A stretch of 64,000 nucleotides of DNA from Candidatus Planktophila versatilis (GCF_002288105.1 NZ_CP016774.1:1054001-1118000); one strand, 5' to 3'; shown: positions 9,958-19,539, counted from the stretch's first letter. Notes: generated by a model from the letters alone, not told the origin. Numbers and translations: made by a program.

Positions 9958-10747
9958 GCGCACCGCCCAACTTTTCACTGCCGGTTTGCTGTGAGGTGCC
10001 CAGGTAGGCAGCGAGCACAGCTGGGTCGCGCTTAACGGTGTCGAAGCTTCCACTTGAGATGACTTTTCCAAAGTTTAAAACATAGACCTGGTCTGAGATC
10101 GCGCCAATAAAGTCCACATGATGTTCGACAATGACGATTGCACAGCGTTGCTTTAATTGCTTGAGAAGTGAAGCAAATTTATCAATGTCATCTTGACCTA
10201 ATCCGGCAGCAGGTTCATCTAGAAGAAGTATCTCGGGTTGAGAAACTAGCGCCCGAGCAATAGAAACTCGCTTGCTCTCTGGATAGGTAAGTTCGCCAGG
10301 CATCTTCTCGGCTAAATCCAGCGCACCAGCCCACGCAAGTGCATCACTTGCACGCCGGCGCAGCTTTGCTTCTGCTCGCCCTGAGAGTCCTAATAAATCT
10401 CTAAAAAAGTTGGTACCGCTGCTGTGATTGGCGCCCATCATGACATTTTCAATAACGCTCAATCCGCTAAAGAGTCCAACACCTTGCAATGTGCGACTTA
10501 TGCCAAGTCCGGCCAAATCATGACTTGCTGGCCATTTCATCTCTTTGCCATGAATAGCAATTGCCCCAGAAGCAGGCGTGACAAGTCCTGAAATCGCATT
10601 AAATATTGTTGTCTTACCCGCACCATTGGGGCCAATCAGACCCACAATTGTGTTGGGTGCGATTTCAAGAAATACATCATCGAGTGCGGTAAGGCCGCCG
10701 AATTTAACGCTGAGATGAGAAATTGATAGAGCAGGACCAGCACTCAT
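9950..10747 (-). CDS. livG: ABC transporter ATP-binding protein, LivG-like
   Basis: First ATPase of the importer, 265 residues, with Walker A GPNGAGKTT near residue 37-45, LivG-type segments GISRTLQGVGLFSGLSVIENVMMGA, Walker B EILLLDEPAAGLG and the switch histidine EHHVDFI. The usual signature LSGGQ is replaced by LTYPESKRVSIARALV, as in several LivG proteins where the motif reads L-x-Y-G/P. It is preceded by a good GAGAGG site five bases before ATG and begins the livG-livF-livH-livM run, 42 bp after alr. Confidence 0.94.
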   Translation of the reverse strand: MSAGPALSISHLSVKFGGLTALDDVFLEIAPNTIVGLIGPNGAGKTTIFNAISGLVTPASGAIAIHGKEMKWPASHDLAGLGISRTLQGVGLFSGLSVIENVMMGANHSSGTNFFRDLLGLSGRAEAKLRRRASDALAWAGALDLAEKMPGELTYPESKRVSIARALVSQPEILLLDEPAAGLGQDDIDKFASLLKQLKQRCAIVIVEHHVDFIGAISDQVYVLNFGKVISSGSFDTVKRDPAVLAAYLGTSQQTGSEKLGGAHA

Positions 10748-10789
10748 AACAACCTCTCTTTCATCAATCTCAGAGCATTCAATCTGGAA

Positions 10790-11893
10790 TTAGTAAACAT
10801 GGGGCGCGTAGATTCTAGGCACACGCGGGCCTATTCGTGTGACTATCTCATAATTAATTGATTGAGACGCTGCTCCCCAGTCATCTGCTGTGTATTCACC
10901 GTGTGAACCGTTACCGAAAACTGTCACCCAGTCTCCCGAGCGAGCCTTGGAATCTGCACCTAAATCGACAACAAATTGATCCATCGATACTCGACCAATA
11001 ATGGGTGTGCGCTTTCCTGCAGACCACACCCCAGCAGTGCGCGCGATCCGTGGAATTCCATCTGCATACCCCATCGCAACTACACCTAACTTGGTGTCGA
11101 CCGTTGTGCTCTGGGTTGCCCCATAACCAACAGGTGATCCGGCTGGAACATCTTTAACTAAATAGAGAGCAGCCCGTAGCTGCATAGCTGGACGAAGGCC
11201 GAGTGATTTCGAATCACCGAGTGTCTGCACATCGGGAGAAAGTCCATACATCGCAATACCCGTGCGCACCATGTCAAAGCTAGCAGCACCATTTTTAAGT
11301 GTTGCGGCTGAGTTCGATAAATGTCTCATGATGTTGACGTGGCCAAGAGAATTCAGATGTGCAACGGCAGCGCTAAATCGCCCCAGTTGATCACTGTTTT
11401 GTTTTTCAGCTGGCTCATCTGCCCGGGCAAAATGCGAGAAGATTCCGACAACGTCCACACCGTTTAGATGCTCTGTAGTGAGTTGATCCCATTCATTCAG
11501 AAACCCACCTCGGGTCATTCCGGTATCAACTTCCAAGTGAATGCGCGCTTTCTTAGACTTAGCTGCTGCCGAAATTTCTTGCAGCGCAGCTAGTGATGCG
11601 ACCGCAATTTCAATATCTAACTCAATGCCTTGTGCAAAATCTGAGCCAGGTTGCACAAGCCACGCCAAGATTGGCGCAGTAATTCCTGCTTCACGCAGGG
11701 CAACTGCTTCTTCCAGGAGGGCAACGCCAAGGTATGAAGCACCGGCTGATAGCGCTGCCTTTGCAACCGGAATGAGTCCATGGCCGTAGGCATCGGCTTT
11801 CACAACTGCCAGAAGATTTGTTCCGGAAACGTCTTTAAGTAGTTCAACGTTATGTTTAATTGCACTGAGATCAATAAGTGCTTCTGCTCTCAT
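10790..11893 (-). CDS. alr: Alanine racemase
   Basis: PLP enzyme converting L-Ala to D-Ala for peptidoglycan. The 367 residues have the N-terminal TIM-barrel Schiff-base motif AVVKADAYGHG (Lys32) and the C-terminal domain segment VGYGATQSTTVDTKLGVVAMGYADGIPR carrying the catalytic Tyr, then IIGRVSMDQF. Family length is normal. The ATG overlaps the acpS stop by 4 bp. It lies in an operon with glmM, glmS and acpS, so amino-sugar, D-Ala and acyl-carrier functions for envelope synthesis are coexpressed. Confidence 0.97.
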   Translation of the reverse strand: MRAEALIDLSAIKHNVELLKDVSGTNLLAVVKADAYGHGLIPVAKAALSAGASYLGVALLEEAVALREAGITAPILAWLVQPGSDFAQGIELDIEIAVASLAALQEISAAAKSKKARIHLEVDTGMTRGGFLNEWDQLTTEHLNGVDVVGIFSHFARADEPAEKQNSDQLGRFSAAVAHLNSLGHVNIMRHLSNSAATLKNGAASFDMVRTGIAMYGLSPDVQTLGDSKSLGLRPAMQLRAALYLVKDVPAGSPVGYGATQSTTVDTKLGVVAMGYADGIPRIARTAGVWSAGKRTPIIGRVSMDQFVVDLGADSKARSGDWVTVFGNGSHGEYTADDWGAASQSINYEIVTRIGPRVPRIYAPHVY

Positions 11894-12231
11894 CGCTCAA
11901 TCACCACCATCGCCGATGCGATACCACCGTCGTGTGAAAGTGAAAGGTGCACGGTGGCGCCGTCAATGAGTTCTGCGATTGCACCACGAAAGAGAAAGTC
12001 GGGTTTTCCGTTTTCATGGTTAATGACTTCGGCATCGTGCCACTGCAGCCCATGAGTTGGACTCAAAGCTTTATAGAGCGCCTCTTTGGCGGCAAAGCGG
12101 GCGGCAAGTGATGGTGCGGATTTGGTCCGTTCAGATTCGGTAAATAGTTTTTGCGCCAAATGTGGGGTGCGCTCGAGGGATTGCTTAAATCGGGCAATGT
12201 CTACGACATCGATGCCAATTCCATCAATCAT
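11890..12231 (-). CDS. acpS: Holo-[acyl-carrier-protein] synthase
   Basis: Transfers 4'-phosphopantetheine from CoA to the serine of acyl carrier protein, activating fatty acid synthesis. The 113-residue protein shows both AcpS motifs: GIDVVDIARF near the N-terminus, with the Mg-binding Asp, and the AARFAAKEALYKAL helix with the catalytic Glu-Lys pair. The C-terminal LSLSHDGGIASAMVV is also typical. It is compact but complete. Coupled to alr by a 4 bp overlap and 20 bp after the PAP2 gene. Confidence 0.96.
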   Translation of the reverse strand: MIDGIGIDVVDIARFKQSLERTPHLAQKLFTESERTKSAPSLAARFAAKEALYKALSPTHGLQWHDAEVINHENGKPDFLFRGAIAELIDGATVHLSLSHDGGIASAMVVIER

Positions 12232-12251
12232 GACACTGAGTCTATTAGTGG

Positions 12252-12920
12252 TTAGTGAAGTTGGCTATCAGATGGGAAATATCGGTCTATCGCGATTATC
12301 AAAACCAAAAGGGAACCCCCAAGTAAGAGGCCACCGAAGAGATCTGAGAACCAGTGGGTATTTCGCAGCAATGAGACTACACAAACAGTTAAGGCGAGCA
12401 GGCCAACGCCGGCGCTAGCAAGCCTTCCTTGATAGCGATTGACATGGGCGTATCGGTAAATCAAATATGCAACCATCCCCCAAATAAGAATGGCATTTGA
12501 TGCATGACCGCTGGGATATGACATTCCACCAGCATGCAAGAGATCGAAACCCTCTTTTGGCTTTGTGCGGCCTAACCCATATTTAAATGCACCAACAACT
12601 ACGTTGAGGGCAAGAAATGAGAGCACTCCTAAATTAATTGGCCGCCATGTTTTAAATCGGCGCGAGATGTAAACGGCAACAATAAGCAGCGCAACCCCAG
12701 AGACGCCACGCAGACCTAGGTCATCTAGCCTGCGAATAACAAAGTTAGATAAACCTTGGAATTTCGGGTGATCTACATCGTTAAAAGTGCGGTCAATCTC
12801 AATGAGAAATCCGTTGGTGAGTACCTGATAAGTAACAAATAAGTAACCTGCGAATAGGCTTGCTGACCATTTCAGAGCACGGCGCATTTGGCGCTGGCGA
12901 GGATCGACAATCGTTGACAT
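12252..12920 (-). CDS. PAP2-family membrane phosphatase
   Basis: Membrane protein of 222 residues with about six hydrophobic segments, related to phosphatidic-acid/undecaprenyl-pyrophosphate phosphatases. Phosphatase motif 1 reads K-x6-KP (KYGLGRTKP) where RP is usual, motif 2 is an intact YPSGHAS, and motif 3 reads SLLRNTHWFSD: its His and Asp are present, but the Arg usually six residues before the His is Ser, with an Arg instead at minus three. It sits between glmS and acpS in an envelope-precursor operon, so recycling of a lipid carrier is plausible. Activity of this variant is uncertain. Confidence 0.8.
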   Translation of the reverse strand: MSTIVDPRQRQMRRALKWSASLFAGYLFVTYQVLTNGFLIEIDRTFNDVDHPKFQGLSNFVIRRLDDLGLRGVSGVALLIVAVYISRRFKTWRPINLGVLSFLALNVVVGAFKYGLGRTKPKEGFDLLHAGGMSYPSGHASNAILIWGMVAYLIYRYAHVNRYQGRLASAGVGLLALTVCVVSLLRNTHWFSDLFGGLLLGGSLLVLIIAIDRYFPSDSQLH

Positions 12921-12922
12921 AG

Positions 12923-14761
12923 TTATTCGACGGTGACCGATTTAGCCAAGTTACGAGGTTGGTCTACATCTGTACCACGAGCCACAGCTATTTCATATGC
13001 AAAGACCTGCAGTGGAACGGTTGCAAGGACCGGCTGGAATAAGGAAGATGTCACAGGAATACGAATAATGTGTTCTGCGCCAATGACTTCGGCACCTTCT
13101 GGGGCGATGACAACTACACGAGCACCGCGTGCCTTTACCTCTTGAATGTTGCTGAGCATCTTCTCATCCAAGCCATGCTCATCGGCAGGAGGCAAGATTG
13201 CAATCACAGCAGTGCCTTCTTCAATCAAAGCGATAGGCCCATGTTTAAGTTCGCCGCCCGCAAAACCTTCAGCATGAATATATGCAAGCTCTTTTAATTT
13301 GAGTGCCCCTTCAAGTGCAACGGGATATTCAATTCCGCGCCCTAGAAAGAGAATGGTGTCGTTCTTTACAAACTTACGAGTTAACTCACGAAGGGGTTCG
13401 ATTGTTTCCAAGATTTGTTCCACCTTGCCAGGAAGCTCAAGCATCTGGCTATATAGATCGCGTACTTCTTTTTCGGTGAGCTGCTTTCGCACCTGTGCCA
13501 GTTTTAGACCGATGAGATAGATAGCAACAATTTGTGTGAGGAAAGCTTTCGTTGATGCAACAGCAATTTCAGGACCTGCATGGGTATAGAGAACCGCGTC
13601 CGACTCACGTGGAATCGTAGATGAGTTTGTATTACAGACTGCCAATACTCGAGCGCCAGCTGCCTTTGCATGGCGCACCGCCATCAGCAAATCCATAGTT
13701 TCACCTGATTGTGAGATTGCAATGACGAGGCAATATTTATCAATAATCGGATCACGATAGCGATATTCGGAAGCGATCTCCACATCAACGGGAATCTTTG
13801 CCCATTTTTCGATTGCATACTTTGCCACCATGCCTGCGTGATAGGCGGTGCCGCAAGCAATGACCGAAATTCTCTTAATCTGTCTCATTTCATCATCGCT
13901 CATATGTAATTCATCAAGAAGTATCTGGTTGTTATCACTCAGGCGGCCAATAAGAGTGTCGGCTATTGCTTTTGGTTGATCGAAGATCTCTTTGAGCATG
14001 AAGTGGGTGAAACCACCTTTTTGCGCAGCGGCTGCATCCCATGTGATTTCATATTCACGAAGTGCAACAGCCCGGCCTTCGAGGTCACAGATTGTGATTG
14101 CTTCCGGGCTGATAGTGACAACTTCATCTTGGCCAAGTTCAACTGCGCGCTTGGTGTAATCGATAAAGGCAGCGACATCAGATGCTAAGAAATTTTCACC
14201 CTTGCCAATACCGGCTACCAATGGCGAATTACGGCGCACTCCCACGATTGTTTGTGGGGCATCGGCGTGAATGGCAAGAAGCGTGAAAGAGCCACGCAGT
14301 CGCTTGACCGCTGCCCGCATGGCCGCGGTGAGATCACCACCATGTTCTTTGTGAAGGTCAGAAAGTAAGTGGGCTACAGATTCGGTATCTGTCTCAGATG
14401 AGAAGGCATGACCGCGAGCTTCTAACTCTTTGCGTAGCTCTGAATAATTCTCAATGATTCCATTGTGAATAACTGCCAGCTTGCCTTCATTATCTAAGTG
14501 AGGGTGGGCATTACTGTCAGTGGGGCCACCGTGTGTTGCCCAACGCGTGTGTCCGATTCCAGAATGTACAGTAGGTAAATTTGCTGGGAGCGCGGCTTCA
14601 AGATTTGCAAGTTTGCCGGCGCGCTTTTCCACAAAGAGAGAGTTGTTGGTACCAAGTGCGATTCCGGCAGAGTCATATCCGCGATATTCAAGTCGGCGAA
14701 GACCTTCAACGATGGGCGTGATTGCAGATTGTGGTCCGGTGTAACCCACGATTCCGCACAC
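12923..14761 (-). CDS. glmS: Glutamine--fructose-6-phosphate aminotransferase
   Basis: Makes glucosamine-6-phosphate from fructose-6-phosphate and glutamine, the entry step to UDP-GlcNAc. The 612 residues comprise an N-terminal class II glutaminase domain (nucleophile Cys2 in MCGIVGY, then GIGHTRWATHG and the NGIIENY loop) and two SIS domains (ACGTAYHAG..., SQSGETMDLL) ending DVDQPRNLAKSVTVE. Complete and of normal length. The ATG follows the glmM stop by 3 bp, so there is no room for a glmS ribozyme leader; control must come from the operon promoter. Confidence 0.98.
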   Translation of the reverse strand: MCGIVGYTGPQSAITPIVEGLRRLEYRGYDSAGIALGTNNSLFVEKRAGKLANLEAALPANLPTVHSGIGHTRWATHGGPTDSNAHPHLDNEGKLAVIHNGIIENYSELRKELEARGHAFSSETDTESVAHLLSDLHKEHGGDLTAAMRAAVKRLRGSFTLLAIHADAPQTIVGVRRNSPLVAGIGKGENFLASDVAAFIDYTKRAVELGQDEVVTISPEAITICDLEGRAVALREYEITWDAAAAQKGGFTHFMLKEIFDQPKAIADTLIGRLSDNNQILLDELHMSDDEMRQIKRISVIACGTAYHAGMVAKYAIEKWAKIPVDVEIASEYRYRDPIIDKYCLVIAISQSGETMDLLMAVRHAKAAGARVLAVCNTNSSTIPRESDAVLYTHAGPEIAVASTKAFLTQIVAIYLIGLKLAQVRKQLTEKEVRDLYSQMLELPGKVEQILETIEPLRELTRKFVKNDTILFLGRGIEYPVALEGALKLKELAYIHAEGFAGGELKHGPIALIEEGTAVIAILPPADEHGLDEKMLSNIQEVKARGARVVVIAPEGAEVIGAEHIIRIPVTSSLFQPVLATVPLQVFAYEIAVARGTDVDQPRNLAKSVTVE

Positions 14762-14764
14762 GAA

Positions 14765-16111
14765 TTAGTTCCCCAGTTCTGCTTTCACAACAGCTGCAAG
14801 AGATGTTGCGATGTCTTGCGCAAGGTTATCACTCGCGGCCTCAACCATCACTCTTACCAGCGCCTCAGTACCAGATGCGCGCAATAAGACTCGACCATTC
14901 TCGCCAAGAGTTGATTCGGCAGTAGCCACAGCCTTTGCAATCGCTGCTGATTCATCCAACTTATCTTTCTTCACATCAGAGACGTTGATCAAAACCTGTG
15001 GGAAGCGTTGCATTTGTGAAGCTAGTTCTGCCAGCGACTTCCCGCTGCGAACTACTTCTTGTGCCAATTGCAGGGCGGTAAGAATTCCGTCGCCAGTGTT
15101 GGCAAATTCGCGCATAATCAAATGTCCTGATTGTTCTCCACCTAGTGAGAAATCGCCTTCAATCATCTTCTCCAGGACATAGCGGTCACCGACTGCTGTG
15201 CTGATGACTGAAATGCCAGCATCTTTCATAGCGTGCATAAAACCTAGGTTGCTCATGACAGTGCCAACGATTGTGTTAGCTGTAAGGCCACCGCGGTTTT
15301 TGAATCCGATAGCAAGAATTGTCATGATGGCATCGCCATCGACAACCTTGCCGGCACCATCGATAGCCAGGCATCGATCAGCATCGCCATCGTGGGCAAT
15401 TCCAAAGTCGGCGCCCTCTTTAACAACAGCTGCCTGTAAATCTTCTAAGTGGGTAGAACCACAGTTCTCGTTAATATTCCAGCCATCTGGAGAACGATGG
15501 ATTGCAACTACGGTTGCACCAGCTTTTTCATATGCAAGGGGTGCGACAAAAGAAGATGCTCCGTTTGCACAGTCAACAACAATTTTCAGACCTTTAAGGG
15601 GTGTAGTTACCGAAGCAGCTAGATGGTTGAGATAGCGAGCGCTGGCGGTCTCATCAAAGGTAATGCGTCCAACATTTCGCCCGGTAGGACGTGTCCATGG
15701 TTCACCCATACGCTTTTCAATAGCCGCTTCAATGGAATCATCAAGCTTTCCACCTCCGCGAGAGAACAATTTAATTCCGTTATCTGGCATCGGGTTATGC
15801 GATGCTGAAATCATGACCCCGAGATCGGCCCCTGATTCACCCACAAGATAGGCAATCGCTGGGGTTGGTAATACACCGACTCGATACACATCGATACCTG
15901 CACTGGCTAAACCGGCAGCAACAGCTGCTTCTAAGAATTCTCCTGAGGCACGTGAATCTTGACCAACTATGGCTCTAGGGCGCTTGCCTTTATTACTCGA
16001 TGATTCAACGAGAATATGCGCTGCCGCTACCGCCACATCAACTGCTATTTCAGCGGTAAGTGTTTGCCCGTTTGCTAAACCACGAATCCCGTCTGTTCCA
16101 AAGAGAGCCAT
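14765..16111 (-). CDS. glmM: Phosphoglucosamine mutase
   Basis: Interconverts glucosamine-6-phosphate and glucosamine-1-phosphate, the step after GlmS. The 448 residues carry the N-terminal FGTDGIRG signature, the phosphoserine loop MISASHNPMPDNGIK (catalytic Ser104), the metal-binding DGDADRC loop, the substrate loop GGEQSGHLI and the C-terminal phosphate-binding RASGTEALVRVM. All four domains are present. It starts 48 bp after rpsI, continuing the rplM-rpsI transcript into cell-wall genes, an arrangement known from other actinobacteria. Confidence 0.98.
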   Translation of the reverse strand: MALFGTDGIRGLANGQTLTAEIAVDVAVAAAHILVESSSNKGKRPRAIVGQDSRASGEFLEAAVAAGLASAGIDVYRVGVLPTPAIAYLVGESGADLGVMISASHNPMPDNGIKLFSRGGGKLDDSIEAAIEKRMGEPWTRPTGRNVGRITFDETASARYLNHLAASVTTPLKGLKIVVDCANGASSFVAPLAYEKAGATVVAIHRSPDGWNINENCGSTHLEDLQAAVVKEGADFGIAHDGDADRCLAIDGAGKVVDGDAIMTILAIGFKNRGGLTANTIVGTVMSNLGFMHAMKDAGISVISTAVGDRYVLEKMIEGDFSLGGEQSGHLIMREFANTGDGILTALQLAQEVVRSGKSLAELASQMQRFPQVLINVSDVKKDKLDESAAIAKAVATAESTLGENGRVLLRASGTEALVRVMVEAASDNLAQDIATSLAAVVKAELGN

Positions 16112-16159
16112 AACAACTCCTTTACTGCAGGAACAAACGGGATATCTGGATAAAAAGAA

Positions 16160-16645
16160 TTAACGCTTTGAGTACTGTGAACGCTTACGTGCCTTCTTAA
16201 GGCCGTACTTCTTACGTTCAATCACACGAGCATCGCGCTTGAGGAAGCCAGCCTTCTTAAGTGCTGGACGGTTAGCCTCTGTATCGATCTCGTTAAGTGA
16301 ACGTGCAACACCAAGACGTAGTGCGCCAGCTTGACCTGAAACTCCACCACCGTTGATGCGAGCAAAAACATCGTAAAGACCCTCTGCACCTACTGTGCGA
16401 AATGGTTCTGAAACTAGTTGTTGGTGAACCTTATTTGGGAAATAACCATCGAGTGTCTTGCCGTTTACAACCCAGCGGCCTGTACCTGGAACTAGGCGAA
16501 CGCGAGCAACTGCTTCCTTGCGGCGACCTGTGCCAGCACCTGGTGCTGTGATTGCCTTGCGGTTAGTTGCAGCAGCAGGAGTGGCTGAAGAGTAGGAAGT
16601 AAGTGTCTCTGTCTCGTCGATCTCGTTGAAAGTTGTATCTGACAT
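16160..16645 (-). CDS. rpsI: 30S ribosomal protein uS9
   Basis: Small-subunit protein whose basic C-terminal tail reaches the P-site tRNA. The conserved core starts around residue 41 ([12 protein letters not shown]) and ends [16 protein letters not shown], the invariant tail. About 40 residues of acidic, Thr/Ala-rich N-terminal extension precede the core, as in many actinobacteria. It follows rplM by 17 bp. Confidence 0.97.
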   Translation of the reverse strand: MSDTTFNEIDETETLTSYSSATPAAATNRKAITAPGAGTGRRKEAVARVRLVPGTGRWVVNGKTLDGYFPNKVHQQLVSEPFRTVGAEGLYDVFARINGGGVSGQAGALRLGVARSLNEIDTEANRPALKKAGFLKRDARVIERKKYGLKKARKRSQYSKR

Positions 16646-16662
16646 GTTTATTTACTTATCCC

Positions 16663-17115
16663 TTACTTGGCTACTTGAGAAACTTGAGTGAATACATATG
16701 GAACTGGTGACTGTGCTGCATGTGGATGCTCTGGTCCGGCATAGACCTTGAGCTTTGATGCAACCTGTGCACCAAGACGGTTCTTTGGAAGCATTCCCTT
16801 GATCGCTTTTTCAACAGCGCGGGTTGGGTGCTTTTCAATCAGTTCACCGTAGACAGTTGAAGTTAAGCCGCCTGGGAAACCTGAGTGGTGGTGTGCAAAC
16901 TTTGTCAGCGCCTTGTTGCCAGAGAGCGCGATCTTTTCGGCGTTGATGACGATAACGAAGTCGCCCATATCCATGTGCGGTGCAAATGTTGCTTTGTGCT
17001 TTCCGCGTAGAAGAACGGCTGCATGGGTTGCAAGACGACCGAGCACAACATCCTGTGCATCAATAACGTGCCACTTACGGTCGGCGTCGCCTGCCTTGGG
17101 GCTATATGTACGCAT
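16663..17115 (-). CDS. rplM: 50S ribosomal protein uL13
   Basis: Early-assembling large-subunit protein. The 150 residues begin [20 protein letters not shown] and contain the [13 protein letters not shown] and [25 protein letters not shown] segments characteristic of L13. First gene of rplM-rpsI-glmM-glmS-PAP2-acpS-alr. It is preceded by AAGAAGG and by a 124-bp gap with several possible hairpins. Confidence 0.97.
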   Translation of the reverse strand: MRTYSPKAGDADRKWHVIDAQDVVLGRLATHAAVLLRGKHKATFAPHMDMGDFVIVINAEKIALSGNKALTKFAHHHSGFPGGLTSTVYGELIEKHPTRAVEKAIKGMLPKNRLGAQVASKLKVYAGPEHPHAAQSPVPYVFTQVSQVAK

Positions 17116-17239
17116 GCTTTATTACCTTCTTCTTTTCTTTATCTTGGGGACTACTTTCGGCACCTAATCTGGCGCAGGGGATGAACTTTACCTGCCCTGG
17201 AGTGCCAGGCCAAATCGGCCTCTGAGCGTGAAAAACGCT
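17116..17239 (-). other. Structured gap between truA and rplM
   Basis: In the minus-strand RNA there are three successive short stem-loops: AGCGT/ACGCT directly after the truA stop, GGCC/GGCC with a five-base loop, and CCTGG/CCAGG with a four-base loop, followed by a purine-rich stretch before rplM. None has a U-tract, so they are not simple terminators. L13 autoregulates its leader in other bacteria; that role here is only a possibility. Confidence 0.4.
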
Positions 17240-18079
17240 TTATCCACGCTTGGCGACAGTGATTTTAGCCCGCTCTAGCAGCTGATCATTATTGGGGTAA
17301 TCAACTTGATACAGAGTCAGGCCGCGGGCGGGAAATACCAGGGAATCTGAGACTCGCTCTTTATTGGCCAGTAATTGCGCAATCCAGGCAGGGCTTTGCC
17401 GCCCGTCAGCAACACAGACAACTGCGCCCACAAGATTGCGCACCATGGAGTAACAGAAGGCATCGGCAACAACATCGGCAACCAGCAAGCCCTCGTCACT
17501 ACGGTGCCACTCATATTTTTCTAGAGTTCTGATAGTTGTTCCGCCTACCTTAAATTTACAGAATGCAGCAAAATCATGGTGGCCTAAAAGCAGCGCACTA
17601 GCTTCATTCATGCGATCAGCATTAAGTGGGCGATACCAGGATGCGACATCGTGGCGAGAAAGAGGTGCGATGACATCGTTGTTATCAAGAATCTTGTAGC
17701 TGTAATACCTGCGCAAGGCAGAAAAACGGGCATGAAAGCCTTCAGGGGCATCGCTGACATTCATGATGCGCACATCTTCATCAAGAATTCTATTTAGTTT
17801 ATAGCGCAGATCTAGGTAGGTGAGGTCTCGCTCAAACATAGCATCAGGCACATCAACATGAATTACTTGCCCTGTTGCATGGACTCCGGCATCGGTGCGC
17901 CCGGCAACTATTGAATCAATATTTGTCTGTGAGATTCGGGAAATAGCTTCTTCAATAAGATCTTGCAGTGTTCGGTGGCCTGGTTGTGTTGCCCAGCCAA
18001 AGAAGTGGGTGCCATCGTAGGCAATATCGAGCCGTAAACGACGAAACCCACTCTCAGGAAAGAGAGTGGGCGCCGCCAT
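17240..18079 (-). CDS. truA: tRNA pseudouridine(38-40) synthase TruA
   Basis: Forms pseudouridine at positions 38-40 of tRNA anticodon arms. The 279 residues open with RLRLDIAYDGTHFFGWATQPGHRTLQ and contain the catalytic Asp in AGRTDAGVHATGQVIH, then RFSALRRYYSYKI and the C-terminal FCYSMVRNLVGAVV segment, all family hallmarks. It is the last gene of the alpha operon here, 17 bp after rplQ, a common actinobacterial order. Confidence 0.97.
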   Translation of the reverse strand: MAAPTLFPESGFRRLRLDIAYDGTHFFGWATQPGHRTLQDLIEEAISRISQTNIDSIVAGRTDAGVHATGQVIHVDVPDAMFERDLTYLDLRYKLNRILDEDVRIMNVSDAPEGFHARFSALRRYYSYKILDNNDVIAPLSRHDVASWYRPLNADRMNEASALLLGHHDFAAFCKFKVGGTTIRTLEKYEWHRSDEGLLVADVVADAFCYSMVRNLVGAVVCVADGRQSPAWIAQLLANKERVSDSLVFPARGLTLYQVDYPNNDQLLERAKITVAKRG

Positions 18080-18096
18080 GGTAAAGGTAAGTGTTT

Positions 18097-18456
18097 TTAC
18101 TTATCTGTTACGAGTTCGATAACTGCCATAGGAGCGTTATCGCCCTTACGTGGACCAATCTTTGTAATTCGTGTGTATCCACCTTCGCGGTTAGCAAAGG
18201 TTGGAGCGATTACTGTAAAGAGTGTGTGAACAACGCTCTTGTTAGCAATACGCGCCATTACTTCACGGCGAGCAGAGAGGTCACCCTTCTTACCGAAGGT
18301 AATCAACTTTTCAGCTAGTGGACGAAGACGCTTCGCCTTTGCTTCGGTAGTTGTGATCTTTCCATGCTCGAACAACTGCTCGGCAAGAGTACGAAGAATC
18401 AAGCGCTCATGTGATGGGCCTGAACCCAAACGTGGGCCTTTAGTTGGCTTTGGCAT
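18097..18456 (-). CDS. rplQ: 50S ribosomal protein bL17
   Basis: Large-subunit protein near the exit tunnel. The 119 residues contain the family core [46 protein letters not shown] and a short C-terminal domain ending AVIELVTDK. Length matches the short (non-extended) L17 forms. It lies 11 bp after rpoA. Confidence 0.97.
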   Translation of the reverse strand: MPKPTKGPRLGSGPSHERLILRTLAEQLFEHGKITTTEAKAKRLRPLAEKLITFGKKGDLSARREVMARIANKSVVHTLFTVIAPTFANREGGYTRITKIGPRKGDNAPMAVIELVTDK

Positions 18457-18467
18457 TGTTTTCTCCT

Positions 18468-19478
18468 TTATGCCTGATCTGCGTCAGCGAAGTCTTCATC
18501 TGACACGTTGTAGTTCTGGTGTTGTGAAGGATCAAATCCTGCTGGGCTGTCCTTAAGTGACATTCCCATTGATACAAGCTTTGCCTTGATCTCATCGATT
18601 GACTTTGATCCGAAGTTACGGATATCAAGTAGGTCAGCCTCTGAACGATTAACGAGTTCACCCACTGTGTGAATGCCTTCGCGCTTCAAGCAGTTATATG
18701 AACGTACTGTGAGATCGAGATCTTCGATAGGAAGAGCAAGGTCTGCAGCGAGGGCGGCATCCATAACAGATGGCCCCATCTCAATACCTTCTGCATCAAG
18801 ATTAAGTTCGCGAGCAAGTCCGAAGAGCTCAACAAGTGTCTTTCCAGCAGATGCAACGGCATCGCGTGGCTTCATTGATGGCTTTGTCTCAACATCAACA
18901 ACAAGACGATCGAAGTCTGTGCGCTGTTCAACGCGAGTTGCTTCAACCTTGTAGGTCACCTTAAGAACTGGCGAATAGATTGAGTCAACAGGAATGCGAC
19001 CAATCTCTGCGCCAGCTTGCTTGTTCTGAACTGCAGTTACGTATCCGCGACCGCGCTCGACTGTAAGCTCGATTTCAAGGTTTGCCTTGCCGTTTAGTGT
19101 TGCGATGTGAAGCTCTGGGTTGTGAACTTCTACTCCACTTGGAACAGCGATATCAGCACCTGTGACAGCACCAGTACCTGACTTACGGATGTAAATTACT
19201 GAAGGTTCATCATTATCACTTGAAAGAACAAGGTTCTTAATGTTCAAGACGATATCTGTGAGATCTTCCTTTACACCCTCAAGAGTTGTGAACTCGTGGA
19301 GAGCTCCAGCAACGCGAATGCTTGTTACTGCAGCACCTGGAATAGATGAGAGCAGAGTACGGCGCATTGAGTTGCCGAGTGTGTAGCCGAAACCTGGCTC
19401 AAGTGGTTCGATGATGAAACGTGAGCGGTTCTCGGAAATTACTTCTTCGCTAAGCGTTGGGCGTTGTGCAATTAGCAC
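18468..19478 (-). CDS. rpoA: DNA-directed RNA polymerase subunit alpha
   Basis: Platform subunit for RNA polymerase assembly and, through its C-terminal domain, a promoter and activator contact. Residues 1-~230 form the dimerising N-terminal domain ([28 protein letters not shown]; note Met where Leu is usual in NSLRR). An acidic linker leads to the alpha-CTD at about 250-310 with [18 protein letters not shown] and the IDEIKAKL helix. Complete at 336 residues, with an acidic tail. Confidence 0.98.
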   Translation of the reverse strand: MLIAQRPTLSEEVISENRSRFIIEPLEPGFGYTLGNSMRRTLLSSIPGAAVTSIRVAGALHEFTTLEGVKEDLTDIVLNIKNLVLSSDNDEPSVIYIRKSGTGAVTGADIAVPSGVEVHNPELHIATLNGKANLEIELTVERGRGYVTAVQNKQAGAEIGRIPVDSIYSPVLKVTYKVEATRVEQRTDFDRLVVDVETKPSMKPRDAVASAGKTLVELFGLARELNLDAEGIEMGPSVMDAALAADLALPIEDLDLTVRSYNCLKREGIHTVGELVNRSEADLLDIRNFGSKSIDEIKAKLVSMGMSLKDSPAGFDPSQHQNYNVSDEDFADADQA

Positions 19479-19500
19479 TTGTGCTCCTCTTTCTTCTCGT

Positions 19501-19522
19501 GGAAATCCTCTATTTGATTTCC
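19501..19522 (-). other. Stem-loop between rpsD and rpoA
   Basis: A perfect 7-bp inverted repeat, GGAAATC and GATTTCC with an eight-base loop, lies in the 61-bp gap between rpsD and rpoA. It has no U-tract and is close to the rpoA start, so it may tune expression between r-protein and polymerase genes; no function is shown. Confidence 0.35.
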
Positions 19523-19539
19523 TCTAGGGGGTTGAAAAA

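Noticed and set aside
14762-14764. glmS ribozyme
   Set aside because: glmS starts 3 bp after glmM, leaving no leader for the ribozyme.
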